The position numbers were made by a program, and so were the translations under genes. Positions 18,720 through 28,232 of a DNA stretch of 64,000 nucleotides are shown here, piece by piece. Source of the DNA: Rhodocytophaga aerolata (GTDB lineage Bacteria > Bacteroidota > Bacteroidia > Cytophagales > 172606-1); NCBI RefSeq assembly GCF_030503435.1, contig NZ_JAUKPO010000001.1:124001-188000 (forward strand), read 5' to 3'. How positions within the stretch are numbered: position 1 is the stretch's first letter; each line of letters begins with the position of its first letter. Below the pieces are notes generated by a model. That model saw only the letters and a list, made by a program, of their open reading frames with translations, made no database searches and had not been told where the DNA came from.

Positions 18720-18768
18720 AAATAAGCTTACAAGCCTGCTAATGTATAGCAGGCTTGTAAGCTTATTT
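18720..18768. terminator. 22-bp perfect hairpin between LruC gene and kup, overlapping the kup stop codon
   Basis: The arms 18720-18741 and 18747-18768 are exact reverse complements with a 5-base loop (ATGTA). The structure lies between two convergent genes and its right arm includes the kup stop codon (18763-18765). Neither side has a long T run outside the stem, but the outer stem is A/T-only. It can act in both directions. Confidence 0.8.
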
Positions 18769-20760
18769 ATCTACCCTTGTCAACGCCACATTTTCCACAG
18801 GTTTAATAATAAGTGGTACTTTTTCAATTTTAACCGAACTGGTATCCAGGCCAAACCAACGGTCTTCCGGAGTGGTAAATCCTTTGATAAAAAAATAGGC
18901 TTCCATAATTAACCGCTCGATAAAAGGCATTTCATTTTCATAGGATAAAAACTTCTCCAGTACCACAAAGCGGAAGTCGCCAGTTACATTCTGCTTGTTC
19001 AACGATTCATAACGGCTGGTAACATCTACCTCGCCATTTTTCACCATATCTTCTATTACTTTCCGGAAAAACAGATTTATGCGAAGAGCTACCCGGAAAC
19101 CTAGTTTAAAGTGAACACGGATTATATCATCAGTTGCTAGTGTCTGCACACTGTATTCCATCGTATATGGATCATCTACTGTATCTACATGCACAAACCA
19201 GTAGATATCTGCCCGCTTAGGCCGCTTCTGAAAAATAGAGTAAATAATTTTAGATTCAATCTCCTGCTGCCTGGAAGCATTAGTCATAAAAACTAAATGT
19301 GTGGCATATTTTGGCACACTCAAATCACTGCTCAATTCTTTTAACTGGGGAATATATGCTTGCAGAGGTACATACTCAGTTAATCGTTGTTTAATTTTAT
19401 TTGCCCGCAACCATATATACATCACCATAACCAATGACAGCCCTATAGCCAGCGATACCCAGCCCCCATGCGGAAACTTAATTAGGTTAGCGATCAGGAA
19501 AGACAACTCGATAGTTAAGTAAACAACTAGAAACAAACCTGCTGCCCAGAGAGGAAAGCGGCGTGTATACAAGTAATAGAACATGAGCAAGGTCGTCATC
19601 AGCATAGTTACCGTAATAGCCAGGCCATAAGCTGCCTCCATATTCTCTGATCTTCTGAAATACAATACGATGCCTATACACCCTGCCCAAAGTAACTTAT
19701 TTACACTGGGTACATATACCTGCCCCTTAGAAAGGGTCGGATAAAGAATCCGCACTTTAGGCCATAAGTTGAGACGGATTGCCTCTCCAATGAGCGTAAA
19801 CGAACCGGAAATCAATGCCTGGCTGGCAATAATAGCAGCTAGTGTGGCAATGATGATCCCCACTATGAGAAACCAAGAAGGCATAATAGCATAAAAAGGG
19901 TTTTGCTGCAAATTTTGGCCATTTTGTGTAATTAACCAGGCCCCCTGTCCAAAGTAATTCAGCAGCAGGCAGGTTTTTACAAAAACCCAGCTCACCCGGA
20001 TGTTGCCCCGGCCACAATGCCCAAGGTCGGAATACAAGGCTTCTGCCCCGGTAGTACATAGAAATACGGCACCCAATAGCCAGAAGCCTCCCGGGTATAC
20101 CGTTAGCAATTGGTAGGCATAGTATGGATTGGCAGCTTGCAAGATTTGCGGATGTGCCAGAAGTGAAATAATACCTAGCAGGCCTAGCATCAGAAACCAA
20201 ATCAGCATCATTGGCCCGAAAGCCTTCCCAACAAACTTAGTCCCAAAGCCTTGTAACAAAAATAGCAGCGTAAGAATACCAATAATAATAGGAATGGTCT
20301 GAATATCGGGATACAAGATTTGCAGCCCTTCAATGGCAGAAGACACAGATATAGGGGGAGTTATAATACCATCAGCTAGCAGGGCACTTCCTCCAATAAT
20401 TGCCGGAATCGTCAGCCATTTTGCATGGCGCCTAACCAGGGCATATAAAGAAAAGATACCCCCCTCCCCCCGGTTATCTGCCCGAAGCGTAAGAATTACA
20501 TATTTGAAAGTAGTTTGCAGAGTAAGAGTCCAGAATATACAAGAAATACCTCCATAGACCAGGTCTTGCTGGATACGCCCCCGTTCACCGATAATGGCTT
20601 TAAGTACATACAAAGGAGAAGTACCAATATCTCCGTAGATAATACCTAACGCAACCAGTAACCCGGCGGCACTTATTTTAGAGAGATTTTCTGCATGGGA
20701 ATGATGAATTTTGGTATGGTCTGGCTTATTTGACGTCTCCACAGATGTAATGACTGCCAT
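18763..20760 (-). CDS. kup: KUP/HAK-family potassium uptake permease
   Basis: The 665-residue protein imports K+ by proton symport through the inner membrane. The N-terminal signature ALGIIYGDIGTSPLYVLKAI is diagnostic for KUP. About twelve membrane helices follow to about residue 450, with 'GDNRGEGGIFSLYALVRR' like the conserved loop (here ADNRGEGG), and 'GAVFLCTTGAEALYSDLGHC' and 'ALISGSFTLIGEAIRL' matching family blocks. The C-terminal 200 residues form the usual cytoplasmic domain. Length fits the family (about 620-680). It is alone on its strand, convergent with the LruC gene and divergent from the ROK kinase. A second K+ system (TrkH) is encoded at 55901-57709. Confidence 0.95.
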   Translation of the reverse strand: MAVITSVETSNKPDHTKIHHSHAENLSKISAAGLLVALGIIYGDIGTSPLYVLKAIIGERGRIQQDLVYGGISCIFWTLTLQTTFKYVILTLRADNRGEGGIFSLYALVRRHAKWLTIPAIIGGSALLADGIITPPISVSSAIEGLQILYPDIQTIPIIIGILTLLFLLQGFGTKFVGKAFGPMMLIWFLMLGLLGIISLLAHPQILQAANPYYAYQLLTVYPGGFWLLGAVFLCTTGAEALYSDLGHCGRGNIRVSWVFVKTCLLLNYFGQGAWLITQNGQNLQQNPFYAIMPSWFLIVGIIIATLAAIIASQALISGSFTLIGEAIRLNLWPKVRILYPTLSKGQVYVPSVNKLLWAGCIGIVLYFRRSENMEAAYGLAITVTMLMTTLLMFYYLYTRRFPLWAAGLFLVVYLTIELSFLIANLIKFPHGGWVSLAIGLSLVMVMYIWLRANKIKQRLTEYVPLQAYIPQLKELSSDLSVPKYATHLVFMTNASRQQEIESKIIYSIFQKRPKRADIYWFVHVDTVDDPYTMEYSVQTLATDDIIRVHFKLGFRVALRINLFFRKVIEDMVKNGEVDVTSRYESLNKQNVTGDFRFVVLEKFLSYENEMPFIERLIMEAYFFIKGFTTPEDRWFGLDTSSVKIEKVPLIIKPVENVALTRVDK

Positions 20761-21076
20761 TGTTAAAATAATGATTAGTGGCTAAAGGAAATATAGATAC
20801 AGAACTTGATTCCCTCTACCGTATACTTATTTTATAAAATAAAGGTGTCTCGTTTTCCATAATTTATTGGCGCAATTGGATAAATATCAAAACCAATCTT
20901 CTTTGTATTTTAATTTCTTTATAACTTCACGCTTGAGTGAGTTTTATGGGTTCAACTTCTCCTGTTTACTGAAAGTTTTATACGTATTTAGTAAAAAACA
21001 GCACATAAAGCAAACCCTCTCAAAGGCTGATTAAGAAACACATTTATATATACACAGCAAACACTTTTTACTAGAT
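20761..21076. other. 316-base divergent intergenic region, kup / ROK kinase
   Basis: The region should carry the promoters of both divergent genes. It contains a perfect 16-bp A+T palindrome (TTATTTTATAAAATAA, 20827-20842). No promoter consensus pair, RNA gene or coding frame could be supported. Confidence 0.45.
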
Positions 21077-22072
21077 ATGAGCAAAACAGAGGTTGTTTTA
21101 GGGATTGACATTGGAGGTACCAATACAAAATTAGGCTTTGTTGACAGGGAGGGTAACTGTCTGGTAGCAGCCACTATGCCAACAGAAGCATTAACAGAAG
21201 TTGGTCCTTCCAAAGAAGTAGAGCTTTTTCTTCAGCGGTTATATTCGACAGCCGATGGAATGTTTGCCAAAATTTCAGATACCTGTGTAATGAAGGGAAT
21301 TGGCATGGGCGTACCCAATGGCAACTATTATAAAGGTACCGTAGAAATGCCACCAAACCTGAACTGGAATGAGATTGTTCCACTCGCATCTATTCTAGAA
21401 AAGCATTATGGGGTGCCCGCTGCTCTTACCAATGATGCCAATGCAGCTGCCTTGGGAGAGATGAAATTTGGCGTAGCCAAAGGGATGAGAAATTTTCTGG
21501 TAGTTACGTTGGGTACCGGATTGGGAAGTGGATTTGTGGTAAACGGAGATATTATGTATGGTGCTGATGGATTTGCAGGTGAACTAGGCCACGTAACCGT
21601 GAACCCTGAAGGACGTATGTGCGGATGCGGAAAAGTAGGCTGCCTGGAGACCTATGTCTCAGCTACCGGAATCCGCCGCACAGTGTATAAACTACTGGCC
21701 GACCATACCGAAGATAGTGAAATGCGCCGTATTAGTTTCGATGACCTTACCGGAGAAATGATTACAGAAGCCGCTTTACGGGGCGATAAAATAGCTATTG
21801 AAGCATTTGACTATACCAGTAAATTATTAGGGCTTAAACTCGCCGATACAGTGGCCATTACCAGCCCCGAAGCTATTATTTTGTTTGGTGGATTAACCAG
21901 AGCCGGAGCACATTTACTGAAACCTACCCATAAGTATATGGAGCAATACATGATGCCTATTTTTAAAGATAAAGTAAAACTACTGGTTTCTGGCTTAACC
22001 GGAGCAAACACTGCTGTGTTGGGAGCCAGTGCACTTATCTGGAATGAACTGGATAAAAGACCTCAGTTATAA
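21077..22072 (+). CDS. ROK-family sugar kinase (glucokinase-like)
   Basis: The 331-residue protein has the ROK ATP-binding motif DIGGTNTKLGFVD at about residues 10-22, a second phosphate motif LGTGLGSGFVVNG near 148, the sugar-binding 'GFAGELGHVTV' near 167, and the ROK zinc site CGCGKVGC (Cys182, Cys184, Cys189) followed by LETYVSATGI. 'LTNDANAAALGEM' holds the catalytic Asp. It lacks an N-terminal DNA-binding domain, so it is an enzyme rather than a NagC/XylR repressor. It most likely phosphorylates glucose or a related hexose with ATP in the cytoplasm, which would suit glucose released by the GH1 enzyme. Transcribed alone; the downstream hairpin at 22078-22111 ends it. Confidence 0.93.
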   Translation: MSKTEVVLGIDIGGTNTKLGFVDREGNCLVAATMPTEALTEVGPSKEVELFLQRLYSTADGMFAKISDTCVMKGIGMGVPNGNYYKGTVEMPPNLNWNEIVPLASILEKHYGVPAALTNDANAAALGEMKFGVAKGMRNFLVVTLGTGLGSGFVVNGDIMYGADGFAGELGHVTVNPEGRMCGCGKVGCLETYVSATGIRRTVYKLLADHTEDSEMRRISFDDLTGEMITEAALRGDKIAIEAFDYTSKLLGLKLADTVAITSPEAIILFGGLTRAGAHLLKPTHKYMEQYMMPIFKDKVKLLVSGLTGANTAVLGASALIWNELDKRPQL

Positions 22073-22077
22073 GTAAA

Positions 22078-22111
22078 CTTATAGGCATACGACAAAGCGT
22101 ATGCCTATAAG
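22078..22111. terminator. 14-bp perfect hairpin between ROK kinase and helicase genes
   Basis: Arms CTTATAGGCATACG (22078-22091) and CGTATGCCTATAAG (22098-22111) pair perfectly around a 6-base loop. The genes converge here, and the right arm contains the helicase stop codon (22105-22107). It probably terminates both. Confidence 0.8.
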
Positions 22112-24690
22112 CCCCTTTGTACCTGTAATTGCATTTTAGCTATTCTATCTTCCAGCTTCTCAGAACTTAGCCGCTGACGCAACCGGTCTATCATTATCGG
22201 AAAGGCAAAAGGGGTTGCCTTCTCTGTATATCGTATCTGTATCTGCTGACTGGCTATCCGCTCAAGCGTTTGTTGCAACCTATCTTGTTCCAGCTGGACA
22301 TGTAATACCTCCTCATAGGCCTGCTTTACAAGTAAATTATCTTGCTCGTGCTGTTGAAATACATCAAATAATAATTGCGAAGAAGCCTGCAGATGTTTAC
22401 TGCTGATAAGTTTACCGGGAAAACCCATAAATACCAACCCTGAAATAGCGGCTACTTCCCGGAAACGCCGCTTAGCCATTTCCGTTTCATTTACACTTTG
22501 CTCTATATCAACTTGTAAATTTTGTGTAGTAAAAACATTTTGCTGTAATGCTTCTTCAATGGGTATTTCTATATCTGACAGCAGTTCAAACCCGTAATCA
22601 TTCATGGCTATTGAAAAAGAAATAGGCTTTATTTTACTGATCCGGTAAGCTACCAGGGCAGATAACACCTCGTGTACCTGCCGGCCTTCAAACGGATAGA
22701 CAAATACATGATGGCCTTCCCGGCTTTGGAGTACTTCTATAAGTAACTCGTTTCTGGCAGGTAACAACGACCGTTTTTGCTGTACACGCAGCAGCGGTTG
22801 TAATACTTGCAGTTCCACCTGGCTTGCCTTTTGTTCGCTGGCTTCCTCCAGTTTCTGGCGAATTACCTGCGAAAGATCTGATGAAAGTGAAAGCCGGCTG
22901 CCACTCCATCTGGGAATAATCCCTTTACCGCTGGTGGCTTTGCGTACCCATACAGTCATTTCGCGTATGCGCACAAACTCCAGATTTTTACCGCCAAACC
23001 AGAATACATCTCCCGGCTCCAGCCTGGAAACAAAGGATTCTTCGATCGTACCCAGATCTGTACCTTTTAAGTATTTTAAGCGCAATACAGGATCACTTAC
23101 AATAGTGCCAATAGAAAGCCGGTGTCGCATAGCCGTTTTTCTGGATGCCACATGGAACAAACCATCTTCCCGGATATCTACTTTAGAGAATTCATCATAA
23201 GCACCTAAGCTTTTACCACCAGTTGTAATAAAATTTAGTGCCCATTGCCATTCAGTTTCAGTAAGGTTACGATAAGCATAGGTAGATCGGATTTCCTGCC
23301 AAAGCTTATCTTCATAAAAACCATCTCCTACCGCTATAGTTACCAGGTATTGCACCAGTACATCCATAGGTTTGGAAAGAGGCAAACGGTTTTCTGTATA
23401 CTTTTTTCGAATCGCCTCTTGTAAGGCTGCGCTTTCTATCAGTTCCAGAGAATAGGTAGGCACAAAATAAATTTTACTCAACGAACCCGGCTGGTGGCCA
23501 CTTCTTCCGGCACGCTGCAGGAACCTGGCCACTCCTTTAGGGCTACCTATCTGGATAATGGTTTCCACTGGCTGAAAGTCCACCCCCAAATCCAGGCTGG
23601 ACGTACAAACTACCAGCTTAAGTTTAGCGGTGGCTATAGCTTCTTCTACCCAATCGCGGGTAGCCCGGTCCAGTGAGCCATGGTGCATAGCTATGGCGCC
23701 TGCCAGTTCCGGCGCTTCCAGCAATATATGCTGGTACCATATTTCTGTTTGTGCCCGGGTATTGGTAAATAACAGCGTAGTTTGGCTTTGCTCAATAATA
23801 GGAATCAGTTTGGGAATCAGTTTCAACCCCAACTGGCCGACCCAGGGAAACTCCCGAACATCGTCTGGCAGAATAGATTCTATGTGTAGCGGCTTGTAAA
23901 TATCGGCCTTAATAATAACTGCCTTGTTAGGTTGTGGCATACTATAGTTTTCAGCCATCCTCCTGCTACGATGCCTATTTTCAGGAAAATTTACCAACGC
24001 ATTGGTTTGCGAATCCGGCTCTGCCGGTGTACCTTGCAACACCTGCAACGCTTCCTCCAGATTACCAATAGTAGCCGACACACCCCACGTTTTTAAAGGT
24101 ATTGCATCCGGATTGTGCATTTGCTGCATAGCTCTTAGCCTGCCAAGAGCCAGTTCTGTCTGCACACCTCGTTTGGTTCCCAACAATTCATGCCATTCGT
24201 CTATAATAATGCCTTTTAGCGATTGAAACAATTTATTACTCTCTTTCTGGCTCAATAGCAGATGCAAACTCTCCGGAGTCGTGATTAAACATTCAGGCAG
24301 GTTTTTCTTTTGTTTTTGCCGTTCATGGCTGGATGTATCAGCGGTACGCAAACCCACTTGCCAGGCAATAGTTAGTTCGTCGCATACGGCTTGCATATTT
24401 TTTTGCAAATCTTTAGCCAGCGCCCGTAACGGTGTGATCCAGAGAATTTGCAGGCCATTTTTACGGGGCATCCAGTAATCTGGCTGCCTTTGCATAAACT
24501 CTATCAGACAGGCAGCCCATAAAGCAAGGGTTTTACCACTACCTGTGGGAGCATTTAACAAACCACTTTTACCAGCTAGATAGGCCTGCCAGGTTTCTTC
24601 CTGAAAAGGAAAAGGTTTGCGGCCATTGGACTCGAACCACTTCAAAAGTAACTCATATGCAGGCGATAACGATTGCTGAGGTAACATCAT
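22105..24690 (-). CDS. Ligase-associated (Lhr-type) DEXH-box DNA helicase
   Basis: The 861-residue protein is a superfamily 2 helicase of the bacterial 'ligase-associated DNA damage response DEXH box helicase' type. Motif I is NAPTGSGKTLA at about residue 46, motif II IIDEWHELLG at about 165, motif III WGVSATIGN, and motif VI QRAGRSGHQPGS at about 390. A winged-helix and Lhr-type C-terminal region follows to the end. Relatives unwind DNA or RNA:DNA with 3'-5' polarity. In many bacteria the gene sits beside an ATP-dependent DNA ligase, a nuclease and a metallophosphoesterase; none of these is in the window on either side, so here it is an orphan or the partners are elsewhere. Translation could begin at either of two adjacent Met codons. 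Confidence 0.92.
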   Translation of the reverse strand: MMLPQQSLSPAYELLLKWFESNGRKPFPFQEETWQAYLAGKSGLLNAPTGSGKTLALWAACLIEFMQRQPDYWMPRKNGLQILWITPLRALAKDLQKNMQAVCDELTIAWQVGLRTADTSSHERQKQKKNLPECLITTPESLHLLLSQKESNKLFQSLKGIIIDEWHELLGTKRGVQTELALGRLRAMQQMHNPDAIPLKTWGVSATIGNLEEALQVLQGTPAEPDSQTNALVNFPENRHRSRRMAENYSMPQPNKAVIIKADIYKPLHIESILPDDVREFPWVGQLGLKLIPKLIPIIEQSQTTLLFTNTRAQTEIWYQHILLEAPELAGAIAMHHGSLDRATRDWVEEAIATAKLKLVVCTSSLDLGVDFQPVETIIQIGSPKGVARFLQRAGRSGHQPGSLSKIYFVPTYSLELIESAALQEAIRKKYTENRLPLSKPMDVLVQYLVTIAVGDGFYEDKLWQEIRSTYAYRNLTETEWQWALNFITTGGKSLGAYDEFSKVDIREDGLFHVASRKTAMRHRLSIGTIVSDPVLRLKYLKGTDLGTIEESFVSRLEPGDVFWFGGKNLEFVRIREMTVWVRKATSGKGIIPRWSGSRLSLSSDLSQVIRQKLEEASEQKASQVELQVLQPLLRVQQKRSLLPARNELLIEVLQSREGHHVFVYPFEGRQVHEVLSALVAYRISKIKPISFSIAMNDYGFELLSDIEIPIEEALQQNVFTTQNLQVDIEQSVNETEMAKRRFREVAAISGLVFMGFPGKLISSKHLQASSQLLFDVFQQHEQDNLLVKQAYEEVLHVQLEQDRLQQTLERIASQQIQIRYTEKATPFAFPIMIDRLRQRLSSEKLEDRIAKMQLQVQRGL

Positions 24691-25143
24691 TCGTTTATTG
24701 AAAATAAAAGCAAAACAAGCGCCTCAAGAGGACACAAAAGTGAAACGCAGGGTTCGAATAAATGTTCAAATGATACAATTCAGGCAACGAAAAGCGAATA
24801 TATACAGGGGAGTTGTTTGCAGGTATTTACAGGCAGCTAATATAAATGGCTCCCTGCTAGTAGCTGGCTAAAATGAATAGTTACCAGAATCATACATCGT
24901 TCATGAGTCTATTGTTCTGTTATCAATATACCTGCAATCAGCCGGACAATGTCTGCCATGTAAATGAAAGTACTCACCAGGCACCTATCCGCAAGAGTAG
25001 CTTTTCAAGAGACATGTACTGGCTGTTTTTCTATGCCACATTAATGATATCTTACATACATGTGTATGACTCTTTTCATAGCTTAACAGGTGGTATTCCC
25101 GCAGCTTTGTACTTTAGTATGTTTATAGCATCCTGTCAGATAT
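24691..25143. other. 453-base divergent intergenic region, helicase / L,D-transpeptidase
   Basis: The region carries promoters for two divergent genes. A plus-strand open frame starting at 24873 runs through it and overlaps the transpeptidase N-terminus out of frame; its translation is not like any family and is rich in Tyr, Ser and Cys, so I treat it as non-coding. No hairpin, RNA gene or promoter pair stands out. Confidence 0.5.
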
Positions 25144-26928
25144 ATGCGCAAGACTTTCGTACGTTATACATTCTCTTTAAGCTGGTTACTACTATGGCTG
25201 TTGTTGTTTGCTCAGTGTGCAGACAAGACAAAAGCAGTAAGTATAGTAAAAACGCCTCCCGCAGAAAGCAAACGAGACCGCAATGCTGCTGATGCCCATT
25301 TGTTCATACAGCAACAAGTGGAGAAACTACTAATGGGGGAAGGCATTGCTATTGCCAACGATAGTATCTTTTCTACGAATGTGCTACCCAAATTTTATGA
25401 GAACCGGACTTTTCAGCCTGTATGGCTGGATTCTATATATGTAGAAAGCATACTTGGTTTACTATCCGATGCTGATAAAGAGGGTCTACAAAAAGAAGAT
25501 TATCATTTTACCTTACTGCAGGAATTAAAAAAACAATTAGCTACGGAAGGTCAAAATTACAGTCTTTTGCTGGCACAATTCGACTTATTGCTCACAGATG
25601 CCTTGTTTCACTACAGCTATCATCTTTTGAATGGCAAGGTTCCACCCAAAGCATCTACTTCTACATGGAATTATCAGGCACATATGGAAGGCGATACGCT
25701 GGCTCAAACCATGCAGAAAGCGATTGATACCTATCAGGTGGCAGCAGAACTGGAGAAATTAAAACCACAGATACCTAATTACAACGCCTTAAAAAAGAAC
25801 CTTGCTATTTATAGAGAACTGGCAAAAAAGGGTGAATTCCCTAAAGTCCCGGCTGATTCGGTGCTGCAATTACGTACCACCCGTACAGCTATTGCCAAGG
25901 TCCGGAAAAGGCTGTTTATGGAAGGGTTATGTTCCGATACTCTAGGTATTACGCCAGCCGGTGCCGATTATTATGATGATAGTCTGCTGGTAGCTGTCAA
26001 ACGGTTTCAAGTGCTGCATGCTTTGCAAGCAGATGGCATATTAGGCAAAAGCACCCTACAGGAAATGAATGTATCGGTAGAAGACCGGATTGGGCAGATC
26101 CGGGCTAACCTGGAACGCTTACGATGGTCTACCGGAAGCCTTACGCCAGATTTTATTGTAGTAAATATTGCAGGGTTTGAGCTTTATCTCTACCATAACA
26201 ACACCCTCAGCTGGACAACCAATGTCATGACTGGCGCTGAGAAAACGGAAACGCCTGTATTTAAATCTACCATTCATTATCTGGTGTTTAACCCTACCTG
26301 GACTGTGCCCACCAGTATTGTCAAAGCTACTGTTATTCCCAGTATCCGGAAAGATTCAACCTACCTGAAAGCTAACCAGTATCTGGTACGTGACTTAAAA
26401 GGGCAGCTTGTAGACCCGGATAGCATCAACAGCAAAAAAGTATCCTCCCGGAATTTTCCGTATACGGTTATTCAAACGCCGGGAGACCATAATGCCCTTG
26501 GCCGCGTAAAGTTTATGTTTCCCAACGAGCATGCTATTTACCTGCACGATACACCCAGTAAGCACCTGTTCGAAAAAGCAGACCGGGCTTTCAGCCATGG
26601 CTGTATCCGGGTACAAAACCCGATGAAGCTGGCCGAAATCCTTCTGGCCGACTCCCTAAACTGGAATCAGCAAAAACTGATGGAAGTGGTAGCCACCAAT
26701 ACTACCAAAACCGTAATGCTTAAAAAGAGAATGGATATTTTATTAATGTACTGGACGGCTGGCATTGATCCGGCGACTGGGGCGGTAAAATTCTACCGGG
26801 ATATTTATAAGCGGGATAAACAAGTATTGGAAGCCTTAAACAAATTGGATAACACATCTCTTCCTTTCCTGCCCACCATTCTGCCTGTAATTATGGTAGT
26901 GGCCACAGCTGAACCTGCTGGTGTATAG
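25144..26928 (+). CDS. L,D-transpeptidase lipoprotein (YcbB/LdtD-like)
   Basis: The 594-residue protein makes or remodels peptidoglycan 3-3 crosslinks, or anchors proteins. It has a lipoprotein-like signal (LLLWLLLFAQCADK, Cys at about residue 26), an L,D-transpeptidase scaffold region (about 60-260), a peptidoglycan-binding helical repeat at about 280-310 ('VAVKRFQVLHALQADGILGK', 'TLQEMN'), and a YkuD catalytic domain (about 335-515). The catalytic motif is SHGCIRV with His485 and nucleophile Cys487; an upstream HDTPSKHLF supplies the family's conserved His. The layout equals E. coli YcbB (LdtD, about 615 residues). It is monocistronic and divergent from the helicase. No damage to the active site is visible. 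Confidence 0.94.
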   Translation: MRKTFVRYTFSLSWLLLWLLLFAQCADKTKAVSIVKTPPAESKRDRNAADAHLFIQQQVEKLLMGEGIAIANDSIFSTNVLPKFYENRTFQPVWLDSIYVESILGLLSDADKEGLQKEDYHFTLLQELKKQLATEGQNYSLLLAQFDLLLTDALFHYSYHLLNGKVPPKASTSTWNYQAHMEGDTLAQTMQKAIDTYQVAAELEKLKPQIPNYNALKKNLAIYRELAKKGEFPKVPADSVLQLRTTRTAIAKVRKRLFMEGLCSDTLGITPAGADYYDDSLLVAVKRFQVLHALQADGILGKSTLQEMNVSVEDRIGQIRANLERLRWSTGSLTPDFIVVNIAGFELYLYHNNTLSWTTNVMTGAEKTETPVFKSTIHYLVFNPTWTVPTSIVKATVIPSIRKDSTYLKANQYLVRDLKGQLVDPDSINSKKVSSRNFPYTVIQTPGDHNALGRVKFMFPNEHAIYLHDTPSKHLFEKADRAFSHGCIRVQNPMKLAEILLADSLNWNQQKLMEVVATNTTKTVMLKKRMDILLMYWTAGIDPATGAVKFYRDIYKRDKQVLEALNKLDNTSLPFLPTILPVIMVVATAEPAGV

Positions 26929-27076
26929 TTTGTTCTTTTGACTATAAGTATAGCTTATATTACCCATTTAGTAGGATTAATAGACAGCTCATAAATGCAT
27001 AAGTTAAATCATACCTGAGAAATTTAGAAGTTTCAACAAGAGAAGCAGCTATTTTACAACAGAAGAATTGTGCTTT

Positions 27077-27841
27077 CTACTCCTTATATTCTTGCCTAGT
27101 ACTAATTGCTGATGTATTTTTTACTGGGCGCGCGATAAATAGCAGTATTAATAGCAAAGCCCAAATACCGGCAAGTATCCAATTGCTAGTATTGGTTGTT
27201 CCAGATGTTATAGTACTAACTGCTGTGTTGGTGCATTCGAAAGCAATATTTGCTCCCCAGTGAATACCAAAAGCCAGCCATAGAGATTTAGTTATCCATA
27301 CTGCATAAGCCAGTACCATTCCCAGCAAAAACAAATAGCATAATACAGCTAGGCCATCATCCAACCGCCATATATGATTTAGGACATAGATCACAGAAGA
27401 GAGTAGTATCCATACAAATGTTTTCAGAAATTTACTTGTATGCGCATATAAATAACCCCGAGTGAGAATATCTTCGGCTATGGAGGGGATAGCAGTCATC
27501 AACAGAATAAAAGGTAGCTGACCAATTAGAACAGAAATTGAATTGACAGACGCAATTTTTTCATAACCCAGAATTATTGACAAGCCAAAAGCTACTGTAA
27601 AAAATATTGTTCCAAACAGCAGACCGGCTAATAAATTTGTTATCCATTTACCTTTGAATGAAAGGCCATATCCGTTAAGCTCTTGCCATCCTTGAGCTTT
27701 AGCCAATAAATAAGCTATTACCAGGAAACCTATTTTACATATGGCCATTAGCCAGAAAGCAGAAAAGAACTCTGGAAGATGATAGATAGAAAAAAGTATC
27801 AGAAATCCTATAAAAAAAGATGCAGCTTTGTTTTGCACCAT
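27077..27841 (-). CDS. CPBP (CAAX-like/bacteriocin-processing) intramembrane metalloprotease family protein
   Basis: The 254-residue protein has about seven membrane helices and the Abi/CPBP core at about residues 115-215. Motif 1 is SIAEDILTRGYLYA, motif 2 YVLNHIWRL, motif 3 HWGANIAFE. In most members motif 1 is EExxxR; here the second acid is Asp (EDxxxR), a conservative change that may still permit metal or water binding. Members include CAAX prenyl endopeptidases and proteins linked to bacteriocin self-immunity, but most bacterial ones have no known substrate. It stands alone on its strand, with a promoter-like pair about 45-80 bases upstream. Family is fairly sure; whether it is an active protease is open. 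Confidence 0.83.
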   Translation of the reverse strand: MVQNKAASFFIGFLILFSIYHLPEFFSAFWLMAICKIGFLVIAYLLAKAQGWQELNGYGLSFKGKWITNLLAGLLFGTIFFTVAFGLSIILGYEKIASVNSISVLIGQLPFILLMTAIPSIAEDILTRGYLYAHTSKFLKTFVWILLSSVIYVLNHIWRLDDGLAVLCYLFLLGMVLAYAVWITKSLWLAFGIHWGANIAFECTNTAVSTITSGTTNTSNWILAGIWALLLILLFIARPVKNTSAISTRQEYKE

Positions 27842-28232
27842 ATTAGACTTTTTGGCAATTTAAATAGAACTAGCTATAGCACCACCTCAAATTTACGGCA
27901 ACATCAATTTATATTGCAAAGTGTGCTATATGGTAATAATTAAAAGGCAGATTCCTTTTTGCAAATTAAACTTCATTTTAATGCTTAGCTGGAAGTTATT
28001 TTGGGATTCGTCAGGGTGATTATACCCATACTTGGCAACTTAAAACCATCTAGCAGTATTTTTGTCAGTAAATACTTCAAAAGACAGGGAGACATAGGAG
28101 ATAAACGTAGAACTCTGGCTAATATCATACAAAAAATGGTCATAAACCCTTTAGCCGCTTCTGCTGTGTGCGCAAGGTTAAGATGTTTCTTATATAAGTA
28201 AAGCAATAATGTAGAGGTAAGGATGAGCCCTA
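27842..28232. other. 391-base gap between CPBP and AGE-epimerase genes
   Basis: Besides the putative CPBP promoter, this stretch holds overlapping open frames of 66 (plus, 28001-28201) and 73 (minus, 27985-28206) codons. Neither translation matches a family I know. They could be the remnant of a decayed gene or mobile element, but nothing positive supports that. No inverted terminal repeats were seen. Confidence 0.4.
27888..27920 (-). promoter_or_regulatory. Putative Bacteroidota-type promoter of the CPBP gene
   Basis: Read on the minus strand, TTTG (27917-27920) is followed after 21 bases by TAAATTTG (27888-27895), which fits the Bacteroidota -33/-7 pattern TTTG...TAnnTTTG. The gene ATG is about 45 bases further. 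The spacing is slightly longer than the usual 19, so this is tentative. Confidence 0.4.

Noticed and set aside
20827-20842. 16-bp A+T palindrome as an operator or hairpin
   Set aside because: Sequence of only A and T with self-complementarity is expected often in such A+T-rich spacers; kept only as a note.
24873-25292. 139-codon plus-strand frame overlapping the L,D-transpeptidase start
   Set aside because: It overlaps a certain gene out of frame and its translation resembles no protein family.
27985-28206. Opposed 66- and 73-codon frames between CPBP and AGE genes, possible transposase remnant
   Set aside because: No DDE motif, terminal repeats or known family match can be seen, so a mobile-element call is not supported.
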